A stretch of 64,000 bases of DNA, from positions 45,365 to 109,364 of the forward strand of contig NZ_FXUG01000022.1 in the NCBI RefSeq assembly GCF_900182915.1, written 5' to 3'. Made by a program: the position numbers and the translations under genes. The DNA is from Neorhodopirellula lusitana. Its GTDB lineage: Bacteria > Planctomycetota > Planctomycetia > Pirellulales > Pirellulaceae. The first letter of the stretch is position 1. Every line of letters starts with the position of its first letter. A model generated the notes under the pieces. That model saw only the letters and a program-made list of their open reading frames with translations. It did no database searches and was not told the origin of the DNA. Of this stretch, positions 47,094 to 56,214 are shown one piece after another.

Positions 47094-48377
47094 TTACGAA
47101 CGCAATGCCGCGTCAACAACCCGGCGATACACGTCTGCAGTCTGTTTCGCCATCGCGTGATCACTGAAGCACGCACCGTGCCGATCCGCAGCCGCTTCGG
47201 CCATCGTGTTCCAATCATGAACACCAGTGACCAAAGCTTCGATTTGGTCTGCCAGTGACATTGCATCACGCGGCTCCGCGAGCAACCCTTCGACGCCATG
47301 CGTGATCGCCTCCGGTGTGCCTTCGACGCGAGTTGCGATCACAGGAACCGCCGCGGCCATCGCTTCGAGCACGACCATTGGCAGGCCCTCGCCGAACAAG
47401 CTCGGCAACACCATCGCGTCGAGTCTCGCGAGCTCCGCAGGGACATCGTCGGTGAATCCGACCCACTCGATTTGGTCGCCAATCTGAAGTTCCTCGATCT
47501 GGTCATCGATCTTTTGCCGATAGGCTTCCGTTTCGAACGGGCCAATGCATCGCAGCACGACATCGAGACCGCGGTGATGCACTTCACTGAGTGCGTCCAA
47601 AACGACCTCAAGGCCCTTTCGGTTCCGCATCAACGCGATCATGCCGATCGTCCATCGACCGCCGACCTCAGGACGCACTTCACGAGCAGGCCGAATCGCG
47701 GGAACACCGTTATGCACAACGGTGATTTTATCGGGTGCAAAGCCCTGGCGAATCAGGTCTTCGCGAAGACTGTTGGACACACAAATCAGGTGCGAGCAAT
47801 TCGAGAGTGACTTCCTTTCAATCCAAGCGTTGATGCGATTGCTAAGCATCCGCTCACAATCTCGAGCCGCTGGGCTGTGAACATGATAGATCCATGGCAC
47901 GCCGGTCTTCCTGGATACCAATGCCGCCAACATCGCGGTGCGTGGCGTGTGTGCATGCATGACTTCGTACCCGCCATCGTGAACCACGTCGGCGAGTCGC
48001 TTTACTGCAAACAGGTCAGCGCGACCACGCATTGGCACCCGGTGGCATTCGCCCCAATAGGCTTCACCGGTCCCATGGATGTCACTGGCGTTGTCCTTGT
48101 CCCGCTGTTCCAGCATCTCCGCAAATCGACCTGGCTTCACGCAAGCAAAGTCGGCCGTCACGTTGTGTTCAGGCAAACAACGTCCAAGGTGCGATTGCAC
48201 TCGTTCCGCACCTGAAAAGTGTTCTCCGTTAACGACGTGCAGCACGCGGAGCGTTTGGGTTACCTGAACTTCACAATCGGCGACGCCCGCCGGTGGGGCA
48301 AACATCCGAACGGTAGCAGGACAGTCCTCATCCGCGGTCAGCGTGTGAGCGAAGGAATCGGTGTGGGTCGGGATCAT
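47094..48377 (-). CDS. Glycosyltransferase, GT4-type
   Basis: This 427-residue GT-B glycosyltransferase has an N-terminal acceptor domain with GEHFSGAERVQSHLG, a KITVVHNGVP junction, and a C-terminal donor domain with GEGLPMVVLEAMAAAVPVIATR, the EX7E motif, followed by EGTPEAITHGVEGLL. It probably adds sugars to an envelope polysaccharide or lipid. The ATG at 48377 starts a variable leader of about 40 residues; a shorter start is possible. No other glycan genes are adjacent. Confidence 0.88.
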   Translation of the reverse strand: MIPTHTDSFAHTLTADEDCPATVRMFAPPAGVADCEVQVTQTLRVLHVVNGEHFSGAERVQSHLGRCLPEHNVTADFACVKPGRFAEMLEQRDKDNASDIHGTGEAYWGECHRVPMRGRADLFAVKRLADVVHDGGYEVMHAHTPRTAMLAALVSRKTGVPWIYHVHSPAARDCERMLSNRINAWIERKSLSNCSHLICVSNSLREDLIRQGFAPDKITVVHNGVPAIRPAREVRPEVGGRWTIGMIALMRNRKGLEVVLDALSEVHHRGLDVVLRCIGPFETEAYRQKIDDQIEELQIGDQIEWVGFTDDVPAELARLDAMVLPSLFGEGLPMVVLEAMAAAVPVIATRVEGTPEAITHGVEGLLAEPRDAMSLADQIEALVTGVHDWNTMAEAAADRHGACFSDHAMAKQTADVYRRVVDAALRS

Positions 48378-48625
48378 GGCAAAGCGGCCGAGCGTTCAGA
48401 GAGAGTCACGCATGCAAAGCACGTGCGCGAAGTGGTTTCTCCTGAAGCCTGCGTCACAATCTCTCGCCAAGCCGACCAAAGAAGTCCTCCCACAGCCACC
48501 GCAACTCGACCTGGGGCGACACCCTGCCGATTAAGCCGGTTATGCGGCCTGGGAACTAGGCCCGGGAATCCCAGCACGCCTGTCCAGGCTCGTCTATCGG
48601 ACTTTTAAGATGGCGGCGTTTCTCG
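48378..48625. other. Intergenic region, nothing recognised
   Basis: Between the minus-strand glycosyltransferase and HtrA-like genes. I see no gene, repeat array or strong terminator. Confidence 0.4.
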
Positions 48626-50116
48626 CTACCGGTCCAAAGTAACAGGGCGATTGCCAAGCGTCACAGTCAGCTCCAGCTCTTCGCCGTCGCGTCGGATCCC
48701 CAGATCAACAACAGCACCCGCATGAGCGTTGCCAACAATTCGCATCAAGTGGCCAACGTCGCTGACCTCTTCGCCATTGGCACGGCGGATAATGTCGCCG
48801 GACTGAACGCCAGCGTTGCCGGCCGGTGATTCGCTGCGAGCAACGCCCAAGACCAGGGCTCCACGGACGCGAGTGTTATCCCCGATCAACATCTCGTCGG
48901 GAACTTCTTCCAGGCTAACGCCTAGATAGCCACGCTGCACGAAACCGGTTTCTAGAATCCGCTCGTAGATCTGCTTCGAAAGATTGCTGGGGATCGAAAA
49001 GCTGACGCCCTGATAGGTGTCGCCCACAATCGCCGTGTTGATCCCCACCAGCGTGCCCCGAGCATCGACCAACGGTCCGCCGCTGTTGCCGGGATTGACC
49101 GCAACATCGCTTTGCATGAAATCTTGGTATCGGCCACTCGAACCATTGCGTTCACCCGCACGAACCATCCGATGCTTGCCGCTCAGAATCCCAAAGGTCA
49201 CCGTGCGATCCAAACCAAATGGACTGCCAACTGCCCATACCGGCGAACCCACACGCAACGCATCGCTGTCGCCCCACGTGATCGGCAACAACTGAGTGGC
49301 TTCGATCTTCAAGACCGCCAAATCGGTTAGCGGGTCCGTGCCGACCACCATCGCCGGTCGGCGACGACCATCCGACAGCGTGACTGAAATCGACTCGCCA
49401 TCAATGATCACGTGACGATTCGTCAGGATAAAACCCTCTGCTCCGACCACGACGCCACTGCCCTGATCAGACAGCGAAAACAGGTCGCTGTTTAGCATGC
49501 GGTGGACTTCTTTTTCCTGTTCAGTCGCTTTGCGTGTCACATCAATATGAACCACGCTGGGGCCGACCGCAGACGTCACCATTTGATAGGCCCGATTGAT
49601 TGAATCGAGCGACACGTTCTTCAGTCCATCCGAACCGGTCTCGTATTCCGCCCGTAGCTCACCACGGTGCCATGCGTAGCGAATCTCTTCCACAATGCTG
49701 GGCACACTAAAGCGAGCGACCGCCAACATGATCACCATCGACAACAACAGAGTCAGGCTCTGCAACAGCGGGTGCCGGTTGGACGCTTCAACCGGAGCGG
49801 CTCCCACGGGAGTCTCCACGCAATCGGTCGGGTTCAATTCGCTAGCCAGCAGATCACTTGAGTTGTCAGCCGCCTCGCCGTCACGCAAATCGGTGCTGGG
49901 TTCCATTGCGGGTGCTCGCTGAGGCGGTTCCTGGGAAGGCTCCGGCTGGGCCCGCGAGAGTTCTGGCTGGGCCTGGGAGAGTTCGTCGTGCGGCTGAGAA
50001 ACCACTGGCGGGGGTGCTGGTTGCCCGGGCGATGGCACAGACTGACCCGGCGGAGTCGGAATCGAATTCCGAAATGCTTTCAGTCGCGGTGGAGACTCAT
50101 CCCGCATGGGTGCCAT
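48626..50116 (-). CDS. HtrA/DegP-like serine protease, membrane-anchored
   Basis: This 496-residue protease has a Pro/Gln-rich cytosolic arm (about residues 20-115, with SQAQPELSRAQPEPS repeats), one membrane segment (about 118-136), a trypsin-like domain with His235 (LTNRHVI), Asp265 (DPLTDLAVLK) and Ser345 (NPGNSGGPLV), and a single PDZ domain (about 405-490). It should act outside the inner membrane on misfolded proteins. It has one PDZ, like DegS, not two as DegP. It is alone here; starts at 50116 and 50107 are both possible. Confidence 0.92.
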   Translation of the reverse strand: MAPMRDESPPRLKAFRNSIPTPPGQSVPSPGQPAPPPVVSQPHDELSQAQPELSRAQPEPSQEPPQRAPAMEPSTDLRDGEAADNSSDLLASELNPTDCVETPVGAAPVEASNRHPLLQSLTLLLSMVIMLAVARFSVPSIVEEIRYAWHRGELRAEYETGSDGLKNVSLDSINRAYQMVTSAVGPSVVHIDVTRKATEQEKEVHRMLNSDLFSLSDQGSGVVVGAEGFILTNRHVIIDGESISVTLSDGRRRPAMVVGTDPLTDLAVLKIEATQLLPITWGDSDALRVGSPVWAVGSPFGLDRTVTFGILSGKHRMVRAGERNGSSGRYQDFMQSDVAVNPGNSGGPLVDARGTLVGINTAIVGDTYQGVSFSIPSNLSKQIYERILETGFVQRGYLGVSLEEVPDEMLIGDNTRVRGALVLGVARSESPAGNAGVQSGDIIRRANGEEVSDVGHLMRIVGNAHAGAVVDLGIRRDGEELELTVTLGNRPVTLDR

Positions 50117-50306
50117 CCTTTTTCAAATATTCACATCTGATGATTTGAGTTTGATTGTAGCGAGTAATGACGCACTGACCATTACTTTTTGGGTGAATGA
50201 GCCCCGTTATTTATCTGTACAGTTCATATTGCAACCAGTTTTATCCATTTCCCCCCCGGATTCACTCGCCATCACAGCAAAATCCGGCTCGAAAAGGTTT
50301 TCGTGT

Positions 50307-50900
50307 TCACTCAATTTGATCGTTCGTTTTCGTGTATCGAGGCCCACCCATCCGCCCGATTGGCCGAATTTGGTCGGCGTTCAGGCTCCCCGATTCATCC
50401 AATGCACTGTCAGCCACATAGATGGACACGATCTTTCCAACGACCAGATTGGCCCCGCCCGGCCCCACTCCAAGCTGCATCGACGTCAATAATTCACACT
50501 CCATCGCTGCCACCACGTCTCGAACTCGCGGCGGCTTCACGAAGTCCGAAGGTGCCTTCTGGGTCCCGGTCAGCGTGAACTCGTCCTCGTCGGCTGCCAC
50601 ATCCGAAGCCGACAACTTCATCGCGTCAAAGAACGCTTCAGTGACGACGTTAACCACGAACTCCCCGTTGGCCCGAATGTTCGCCAGCGTGTCCTTGGCC
50701 GTGCCGTCGCCCTTATTCGCAGGACAAAACATCAGCGTCGGCGGGTTCGCGCCGACACCGTTAAAGAAGCTATACGGCGCCAGGTTGCACGTGCCTTCCG
50801 CGTCAATCGTTGACACCCAGGCGATCGGCCGAGGCGTGATCGTGGCCACCATTGCTTCATAGAACTGGCGAACCGAAACTTGGTCCGGTTGAATGTTCAT
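50307..50900 (-). CDS. Flavin reductase-like FMN-binding protein
   Basis: This 197-residue protein belongs to the flavin reductase/FMN-binding split-barrel family. FYEAMVATITPRPIAWVSTID and NLAPYSFFNGVGANPPTLMF are the family landmarks. The start at 50900 (MNIQPDQVSVRQFY) is preferred over TTG at 50903. The substrate is not known. It is followed by a 406-base-distant HtrA gene; between them lies about 190 bases of AT-rich noncoding sequence. Confidence 0.87.
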   Translation of the reverse strand: MNIQPDQVSVRQFYEAMVATITPRPIAWVSTIDAEGTCNLAPYSFFNGVGANPPTLMFCPANKGDGTAKDTLANIRANGEFVVNVVTEAFFDAMKLSASDVAADEDEFTLTGTQKAPSDFVKPPRVRDVVAAMECELLTSMQLGVGPGGANLVVGKIVSIYVADSALDESGSLNADQIRPIGRMGGPRYTKTNDQIE

Positions 50901-50924
50901 CAATCAATCCACTTGGGTAAAAGG

Positions 50925-51293
50925 TTATTGCGAATCTGAGCCACGGCGTTTCTTGCTGAGCCGATGGATGCGACGGCGGTGATGCAGCAACGTCCGTAGC
51001 ACGTCGAAACCGGCAAACACCAAAATGGTCAACAACACCAACGTGGCGCTCATCCACCCCGTGATCCACCAAGTTCGATTGTCCGGTGTCGCCCACGTGG
51101 CCAACAAAATCAACAGGCCGCAAAGGAAAAACAGCGCATTGACGACCCGGCGTCCTCGCCTTCGCCGACTCCGATAGTCTTGGTCGATCGGTTCGTCCAG
51201 CTCGTCGTTGGGCCAGCCCAGACGCTCGGATCGGAAAAGCCAAACCGAGAACGCCATCAACGTGATCGACAGAATCAAGCCACCCGCAAACAT
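50925..51293 (-). CDS. Small membrane protein of unknown function
   Basis: This 122-residue protein has three predicted membrane segments (about 1-19, 52-67, 75-95) separated by a very basic loop (SRRRRGRRVV), and a basic Arg/Lys-rich tail. No family recognised. It sits in a minus-strand row with the M28-like gene upstream and the flavin reductase gene downstream, with gaps of about 25 bases. Confidence 0.7.
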   Translation of the reverse strand: MFAGGLILSITLMAFSVWLFRSERLGWPNDELDEPIDQDYRSRRRRGRRVVNALFFLCGLLILLATWATPDNRTWWITGWMSATLVLLTILVFAGFDVLRTLLHHRRRIHRLSKKRRGSDSQ

Positions 51294-51317
51294 CGCTGGT
51301 TCCTCAAAAACAAAAAG

Positions 51318-52607
51318 CTAGTTTCCTGACTGCTCAACCAGCCACTGGTGCACGACCCAGCTAACGGCGGCCAAACTCTGGCCGCTGCAATTTTCCGGTA
51401 TATCCTGCGTGGTGTGCCAGTACTGCGGGGCGCGGAACCCCGGACGCGGGTAATCGAAATCAATCAAATCCGTCGTCGGGATGCCTGCAATCTCGTTCAA
51501 CGGTAAATGGTCATCGCGAATCTCTTGCATCCGCGTCCGCGGCACAAACGCTCGCACGCCCAGCTTCTTCGCCGTCGCCCAAATCGAACGCGTCACATCC
51601 CGAGCGTACCGCAAACTATTGCGTTCATACAGCAACTGCAGCTCGCGATCACCAACCATGTCCAACAAGATCCCCGCCCGATACGGAACCGGGGGTGGCG
51701 ACATCCGGTACTGTTGCGCGAAGTAAACCGAGCCCAAGAAAAACTCGTCTCGGCTCTCATCGAAAATGAACTCCTCAGCATCGAACAACACCACGTCCAC
51801 GCCCACGTCATCGGGCAAGGCCGAAAATTGATGGCTCATTTCCATCCACGCCGCCACACCACTGCCGCCATCGTTCGCACCTACGAAAACCCCTTTCGGG
51901 TCATTGCGATCGCGATCCGGAAAAGGCCGTGTGTCGTAGTGGGCACACAACAAAAAACGATTCGCTCGGTCAGGGAACCATGACGCGATCAAGTTCGACA
52001 TCACGACCGGTTCGCCCGTCTCCGGATGCCGAATCGTCTCGTTCTGCAATCGCACGTCCGCACCATTCTTTTCAAAGAACGCGACCAAGTACTGCTGCTG
52101 TTTCAAAAACGCTTCGCTGCCGGTCGGACGAGGCCCGAAGTCGCACAGTGCTTGCAGGTACCCCATTGCCCGGTCCGGTGAGTAAACCGCTGGGATGGGC
52201 CGCACCGTCAATTCCAACGGCCGGTCCAGGCCGCGGTTGCTCGACCGATAGACCGCGATCGCTCCCCCCACCGCTATTCCGATCACCAGCAACGGCCACC
52301 ACCGTCGCAGTCGCGATGCCCGATGGGCGGACTGGTTAGCAGTTTGTGGGTTCACTGTTTTGGATCCTTTCACCATTGCTCCTTGCTCGTGTTTCAGCCC
52401 TTCAGCTTGCCGGTGCGTCTGACCAGCGGTTGGCGGCCCCGGGGAATGTTCTCGGTCGAGTGAGTTTTCCGCCGAGTGCCCCGAGGGTTTGTTTCCACTG
52501 GCTGGGCCGTGGGAATGCTTCGCGTGCGAAAGCTTCGCCACACCAGCCTGCCGCTTCGTCACGCCAGGCTGCCCCTTTGTCACGCCTGGCCGCTCGGAAA
52601 CACGCAT
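51318..52607 (-). CDS. M28 family metallopeptidase / glutaminyl cyclase-like, membrane-anchored
   Basis: This 429-residue protein has a low-complexity basic leader (about 1-100), one membrane segment (about 104-121, WWPLLVIGIAVGGAIAVY) and an extracytoplasmic zinc domain. Zinc-site stretches are LLCAHYDTRP, VGANDGGSGVAAW, LFDAEEF and QYWHTTQD. This pattern fits M28 peptidases and the related glutaminyl-peptide cyclotransferases. ATG at 52607 has a GGAG ribosome site seven bases upstream; ATG at 52376 is an alternative that would drop the leader. Confidence 0.85.
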   Translation of the reverse strand: MRVSERPGVTKGQPGVTKRQAGVAKLSHAKHSHGPASGNKPSGHSAENSLDREHSPGPPTAGQTHRQAEGLKHEQGAMVKGSKTVNPQTANQSAHRASRLRRWWPLLVIGIAVGGAIAVYRSSNRGLDRPLELTVRPIPAVYSPDRAMGYLQALCDFGPRPTGSEAFLKQQQYLVAFFEKNGADVRLQNETIRHPETGEPVVMSNLIASWFPDRANRFLLCAHYDTRPFPDRDRNDPKGVFVGANDGGSGVAAWMEMSHQFSALPDDVGVDVVLFDAEEFIFDESRDEFFLGSVYFAQQYRMSPPPVPYRAGILLDMVGDRELQLLYERNSLRYARDVTRSIWATAKKLGVRAFVPRTRMQEIRDDHLPLNEIAGIPTTDLIDFDYPRPGFRAPQYWHTTQDIPENCSGQSLAAVSWVVHQWLVEQSGN

Positions 52608-52756
52608 TGAAAGACTCCATTACCCACAAACCCCGGACAAAACGGGCGGCCAAAAAACCGGCTCTCCCACCGACCGAATACCCTAGCGAACCGGAGCTCG
52701 TTTCGGTAGAGTTTGCGGTTCGAAAGCGAAGAGGTCTCGCACCTCACGCATTTCGA

Positions 52757-52831
52757 CGGGATGTGGCTCAGCCTGGTTAGAGCGCTGCACTGGGGGTGCA
52801 GAGGTCGCAAGTTCAAATCTTGTCATCCCGA
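52757..52831 (+). tRNA. tRNA-Pro (anticodon GGG)
   Basis: A complete cloverleaf: acceptor CGGGATG/CATCCCG, D arm GCTC...GAGC, anticodon stem CTGCA/TGCAG with loop CTGGGGG (anticodon GGG), T arm CAAG-TTCAAAT-CTTG, discriminator A. CCA is not encoded. The 3' half from 52787 is also the left end (attL) of an integrated element, so the current 3' half was brought in by the element. Confidence 0.95.
52787..52831. repeat. attL of the tRNA-Pro element
   Basis: A 45-base direct repeat starting at GCACTGGGGGTGCAG matches 58862-58906 in 44 positions. The one difference is A at the T-loop here against G in the distal copy. Bases on both outer sides differ, so these are the ends of the core crossover region. 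Confidence 0.92.
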
Positions 52832-52916
52832 CTCGTCAATTACGGTGTTTTTGACGGTTTTCGAAAAATAGGAATGGAACAGAGGGCAGTGATTTAGAGC
52901 GGTTTTGACCCTCTAT

Positions 52917-52936
52917 CTCTGCCCTTAACTCTGCCC
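52917..52936. promoter_or_regulatory. Possible integrase arm sites, left end
   Basis: CTCTGCCC occurs twice 12 bases apart, at 52917 and 52929. The longer form AACTCTGCCC (52927-52936) is repeated exactly at 58779-58788 near the right end. Shared short repeats at both ends suggest arm-type binding sites. Confidence 0.4.
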
Positions 52937-53287
52937 ATCGTAGTATCTGGCAGAGCTCCCGCAAGCATCCCATGGCGGATTGCTGCCTCTCTTCGGCTGA
53001 CCCTGCCGCGTTCACGCCCTGGAAATCTTCTTAGGGCTCATTGCATCGTCGCCCCCACCAAGGAGCAACGCGACGGTAAAGGCCCAGCTGGCCCTAAGCT
53101 CCAAGACAAAATTGGCTCTTTCAAACCCTGCGCCACTTGGATTCACCCGGTCGCGATCGCAAGCAATCAAACCGGCCAACCTAAAAGAAGACACACGCAC
53201 CACAACACACTCGACAGGTCATCCGTTCGACCTGAATGCGTGCCCTCGCCTACATTCTGTCGCTGCCGGACAAATTACCCTTGCAAC

Positions 53288-53327
53288 CCGGCACATATGC
53301 CGGTACAAAACCGGCAGAAATTCGGCA
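53288..53327. promoter_or_regulatory. CCGGCA iterons and hairpin upstream of the first element gene
   Basis: A perfect hairpin CCGGCA-CATA-TGCCGG (53288-53303) is followed by a third CCGGCA at 53311 and a TCGGCA at 53322, ending 25 bases before the start of the ribbon-helix-helix gene. It may be the operator of that regulator or the origin nick region of the Rep protein. Confidence 0.5.
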
Positions 53328-53351
53328 CCCCTAATCGAACGTGAGGATTCA

Positions 53352-53696
53352 ATGGCAAAGAAGGCAAAAGCATCTGCCGCGAGTAGCAGCAAGACGCGTC
53401 TGGAAGCTCGGGTGGACGAAGAGCTAGCGAACGAGTTTCGGGACGTGGCTGAATCAGCTGGGATCAGTGTTAATCAGCTTCTTCAAGGACTTGTCGCATG
53501 GGCTACGGAGAATGCGGTTCAAGGATGCCCCGTGTACGACAAGAACGGCTTAGAAGTCAGCGTGGAAGAGCGGCCAGGCTGCCTGTTTTTCGGCAAGGCC
53601 AGCGATCGTGAGCAGATTATGAAAACGCAATCAGACGAGGGCACCGTGCACTTCGTGCTAGACCTGTCCCTCAAAAACGCAATCAGAAACTCTTAG
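53352..53696 (+). CDS. Ribbon-helix-helix-type DNA-binding protein
   Basis: This 114-residue protein starts at 53352 (MAKKAKASAASSSKTR) after a GAGGA-like ribosome site. The stretch RLEARVDEELANEFRDVAES (one strand and two helices) followed by AGISVNQLLQGLVAWATEN fits an Arc/CopG-type ribbon-helix-helix fold. The C-terminal half has no known fold. It precedes the Rep gene by 12 bases and probably controls it. Confidence 0.7.
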   Translation: MAKKAKASAASSSKTRLEARVDEELANEFRDVAESAGISVNQLLQGLVAWATENAVQGCPVYDKNGLEVSVEERPGCLFFGKASDREQIMKTQSDEGTVHFVLDLSLKNAIRNS

Positions 53697-53708
53697 GGAG
53701 ATTGAATC

Positions 53709-55052
53709 ATGGACGACCGAACGGATTCGGCGCCGAGCATCGAAGCGGAGCGGCCCGAGCGGAGCCTCGAAGCGCAGGCGGCGCAAGCCGCCGAGGGTAG
53801 GTCCCTTAGTAACACCTACCCTAAAAGTAGTAAGAAGTTAGTTGGATTCGAGGAGTTGACTGTCAGTGGCGGGCTTGACTGGCTCGCCTATTCGTTCGGA
53901 GTTCGCTGGGAGTCGTCGCGATACGCGACGTTAATGGATTGCTTGGACGAAGCAAAAGCAAAGGCGCAAGAGTCAAAGAAAGACGATGGACTTGTCTTTA
54001 TTCCCGAGTTCGGTGAGGCAATCGTCGGGCGCGCTGGATACCGCTGGGGCGGTGCTCGTGGCCAACACATGGAGTTCGCCCTCAAAATTGACGGCACCGA
54101 AGTTGGCATTTCACGCAAAACAATTCCGCAGGCGAATGCGCCCAATATCGCCGTGACGCAAACCGGACGGGACTGCCTGCTCAACGGCGGAAGAGAACGT
54201 TACTACGAGATCCGAGATGCAATTGAAGCGTTAGGGTGTCGAATAGTCTGGCAGAAGCTAAGCCGAGCGGACCTCGCTATCGATGTCGCTGGCCTGAGTG
54301 TCGAGATACTCCAAGACCTTTTTGAAAAGCGTCAGTTTATCACGCGTGCCAAGCGAGCAGACTCGTTTCACAATCGTGCAACAGACAAGCGAACGGGCTT
54401 TCATGCTGGCCGTGCGCCTTGCTACCTGACGGTGTACGACAAGTTGTTCGAGTGCACGAAACAGCATAAGAGCGAATACTTGAATGCGATGATCTCGCGG
54501 CGCTGGAACGGGGTGCGCCCCAATGCGGCTACGCGTATCGAATGGCAACTACGAAGAGCAAAACTCCGGGATTTTGGAGTGAGCACGCCGGGTGACTTGT
54601 TCCAGCGCAGCGGAGTCATATTCAGAAAGTTGATGATCCAGCAATTTCGATTTACCGAAGGTGAAGTAGACCGCGTAAACAAGAACCAAAGCCGAAGCAC
54701 GATTCATCCGCTTTGGTACGAAATTGCACATGCTGCAGTCGATATTCTCGGCGGGGCAGTCGCTGATCTAACACCGATTGAACGCGGCACCGTCCCGCCA
54801 ACGCGCTCACTCAAAACGGCGCGTGGTCATCTCAAGTCGGCAATGCTCGACCTCGGGTTCACCCCTCGTTCATACGACGAATTTGTCGAAACGGCCAACA
54901 GCTTACTTCTGGAAATCGGGAACGACGAAATCGAAAGACGCGTTGAGCAAGAAGCGTTCATGCACGAGTACCACAAAGCCGTAGTTGCACGCGGGAACAA
55001 TCAGCCTGACGAAAACGAAGAACAGCAGCAGACCGAAAGGAGAGCAGCCTAA
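53709..55052 (+). CDS. Rep_trans-type replication initiation / relaxase protein
   Basis: This 447-residue protein has the three family landmarks: SRADLAIDV (about 185-193), VYDKLFE (about 242-248) and RIEWQLRR (about 276-283). The family includes phage CTX RstA, pT181-type Rep and the relaxases of some integrative elements. It should nick an origin and start rolling-circle replication or transfer. The N-terminal 45 residues are disordered and the tail is Glu/Gln-rich. The next gene starts within the stop (TAATG). Confidence 0.75.
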   Translation: MDDRTDSAPSIEAERPERSLEAQAAQAAEGRSLSNTYPKSSKKLVGFEELTVSGGLDWLAYSFGVRWESSRYATLMDCLDEAKAKAQESKKDDGLVFIPEFGEAIVGRAGYRWGGARGQHMEFALKIDGTEVGISRKTIPQANAPNIAVTQTGRDCLLNGGRERYYEIRDAIEALGCRIVWQKLSRADLAIDVAGLSVEILQDLFEKRQFITRAKRADSFHNRATDKRTGFHAGRAPCYLTVYDKLFECTKQHKSEYLNAMISRRWNGVRPNAATRIEWQLRRAKLRDFGVSTPGDLFQRSGVIFRKLMIQQFRFTEGEVDRVNKNQSRSTIHPLWYEIAHAAVDILGGAVADLTPIERGTVPPTRSLKTARGHLKSAMLDLGFTPRSYDEFVETANSLLLEIGNDEIERRVEQEAFMHEYHKAVVARGNNQPDENEEQQQTERRAA

Positions 55053-55261
55053 TGATTAGCGTGAAGGAACTCGCAAAAGCACTCGGCGTCAGTAGCAAAA
55101 CGGTCTACGCACTCTGCGACCGAGACGAAATCCCATGCTACCGAATCGGCATCGGGCGAGGCACACTTCGCTTTGACCTAGACGAGGTAAAGCAATCACT
55201 CAGACCAGTTAGGCCAGCCCTGCAAATGCGGAGCGGTGGCCTTAAGAAGCATCTGCAATAG
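55052..55261 (+). CDS. Excisionase-like helix-turn-helix protein
   Basis: This 69-residue protein (MISVKELAKALGVSSKTVY, then CDRDEIPCYRIGIGRGTLRF) matches the MerR-type DNA-binding domain of the excisionase family. It overlaps the Rep stop by one base, so it is translated with Rep, and it probably controls direction of recombination by the integrase, or is a regulator. Confidence 0.8.
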   Translation: MISVKELAKALGVSSKTVYALCDRDEIPCYRIGIGRGTLRFDLDEVKQSLRPVRPALQMRSGGLKKHLQ

Positions 55262-55344
55262 ACCTCTGGCATCAAAGGAATTTACGGGGTCGGCCACCGG
55301 AGCAGACTAGACCGACAACCAATGAAAACGTAAAATCATGGCTC

Positions 55345-55764
55345 ATGAAGAGCCCTCTCTACTACATCTCAAGTGCTGGCCACGGGAAGATGACCGAAGA
55401 CAACGTTCTGCGTTTCCTCACAATGCTGAGCGAAGAGCTTCTACCAGCATTCGACGAGCTCGGCGATTGGTGGCAGTGCGAATCTACCGGCTTCTCGCGA
55501 GTTGAGCTGTCTAGAGACCCTTGTAGGTCAAACACGATCTATATTGGGAATCTAGAATCTGATCTCGAACATAGACTACAGGGCCATGCCAAGCGACTCT
55601 TGAGAAAAGTCTGCAGTTTGGCCGACCAATGTGCAGTTGATTTACTGCTCCACGTCGAAGAATCACCAACATTCGATTGCCAAATCCTTGTTGATTGGTA
55701 TCGGCGTGAGGGATTCACGGGCGATAGGCACGAGATGATTTGGCACCACAATACATGCGAATGA
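55345..55764 (+). CDS. Short GNAT-like protein
   Basis: This 139-residue protein has a region resembling GNAT motif A, with RLQGHAKRLLRKVCSLAD in place of the acetyl-CoA binding loop, and then VDLLLHVEES and VDWYRREGF, similar to the GNAT ending. The N-terminal part is short for an acetyltransferase, so it may be truncated or a distant relative. No ribosome site is strong. Possible cargo of the element. Confidence 0.45.
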   Translation: MKSPLYYISSAGHGKMTEDNVLRFLTMLSEELLPAFDELGDWWQCESTGFSRVELSRDPCRSNTIYIGNLESDLEHRLQGHAKRLLRKVCSLADQCAVDLLLHVEESPTFDCQILVDWYRREGFTGDRHEMIWHHNTCE

Positions 55765-56214
55765 ACTTGCAGCGATGCGGTTCAAACCTTCCTGAGTATC
55801 TGGTAGCGAGCGGACATCGAGCAAGGCACGCGATCATATCCGCGCGGTCGCCGCCATGGGAAAACGCCATCATTAAATCGCTTTCGCGACTCCCAAAGCC
55901 GCGTTCGCAACGCGATGTCGCTGGACATAAATGTCGGAGCAAGGCGGAATTTAAGGCACTCTACATAGCCACGCACCCGAGTCTTCCTTAAAGACCTCGA
56001 TCACTCCGTCATCGGCATTGCTTGCCGGCACGACGCTCATCGAAATCCATCAGAATTCAAAGCCATCTTGCCGAGCCCTCAGCCTTCCGTTTTCAAGGCT
56101 CTACCACTAGGAATCGAGAATGAATGCCCTTGTAACCGGCGGAAGTTCGCGGAGGAATAGCGACCGGTCGATGAAACCAGAACGTCCGGAAGCGGGTATA
56201 GCACGCCGTAGACA
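55765..56214. other. Element non-coding or unassigned stretch
   Basis: Between the GNAT-like gene and the convergent ATPase gene. Open frames of 60-83 residues run on both strands (55740-55991 plus, 55715-55942 minus), but none has a ribosome site or a known fold. The minus reading with NDGVFPWRRPRGYD may be a dispersed sequence of related genomes, from memory and not checked. Confidence 0.3.

Larger units (their letters stand above)
52832..53351. other. Left non-coding part of the element
   Basis: This 520-base stretch lies between attL and the first gene. It holds two CTCTGCCC copies (52917-52924, 52929-52936) near the end and the CCGGCA group at 53288-53327. An open frame reaches back to 53112 from the first gene but looks non-coding before 53352. 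A replication origin or promoter may lie here. Confidence 0.45.

Noticed and set aside
53112..53351. N-terminal extension of the RHH protein
   Set aside because: Residues look random and the internal ATG at 53352 has a ribosome site and a sensible start.
55740..55991. 83-residue plus-strand open frame in the element
   Set aside because: No ribosome site, no known fold, and competing open frames on the other strand.
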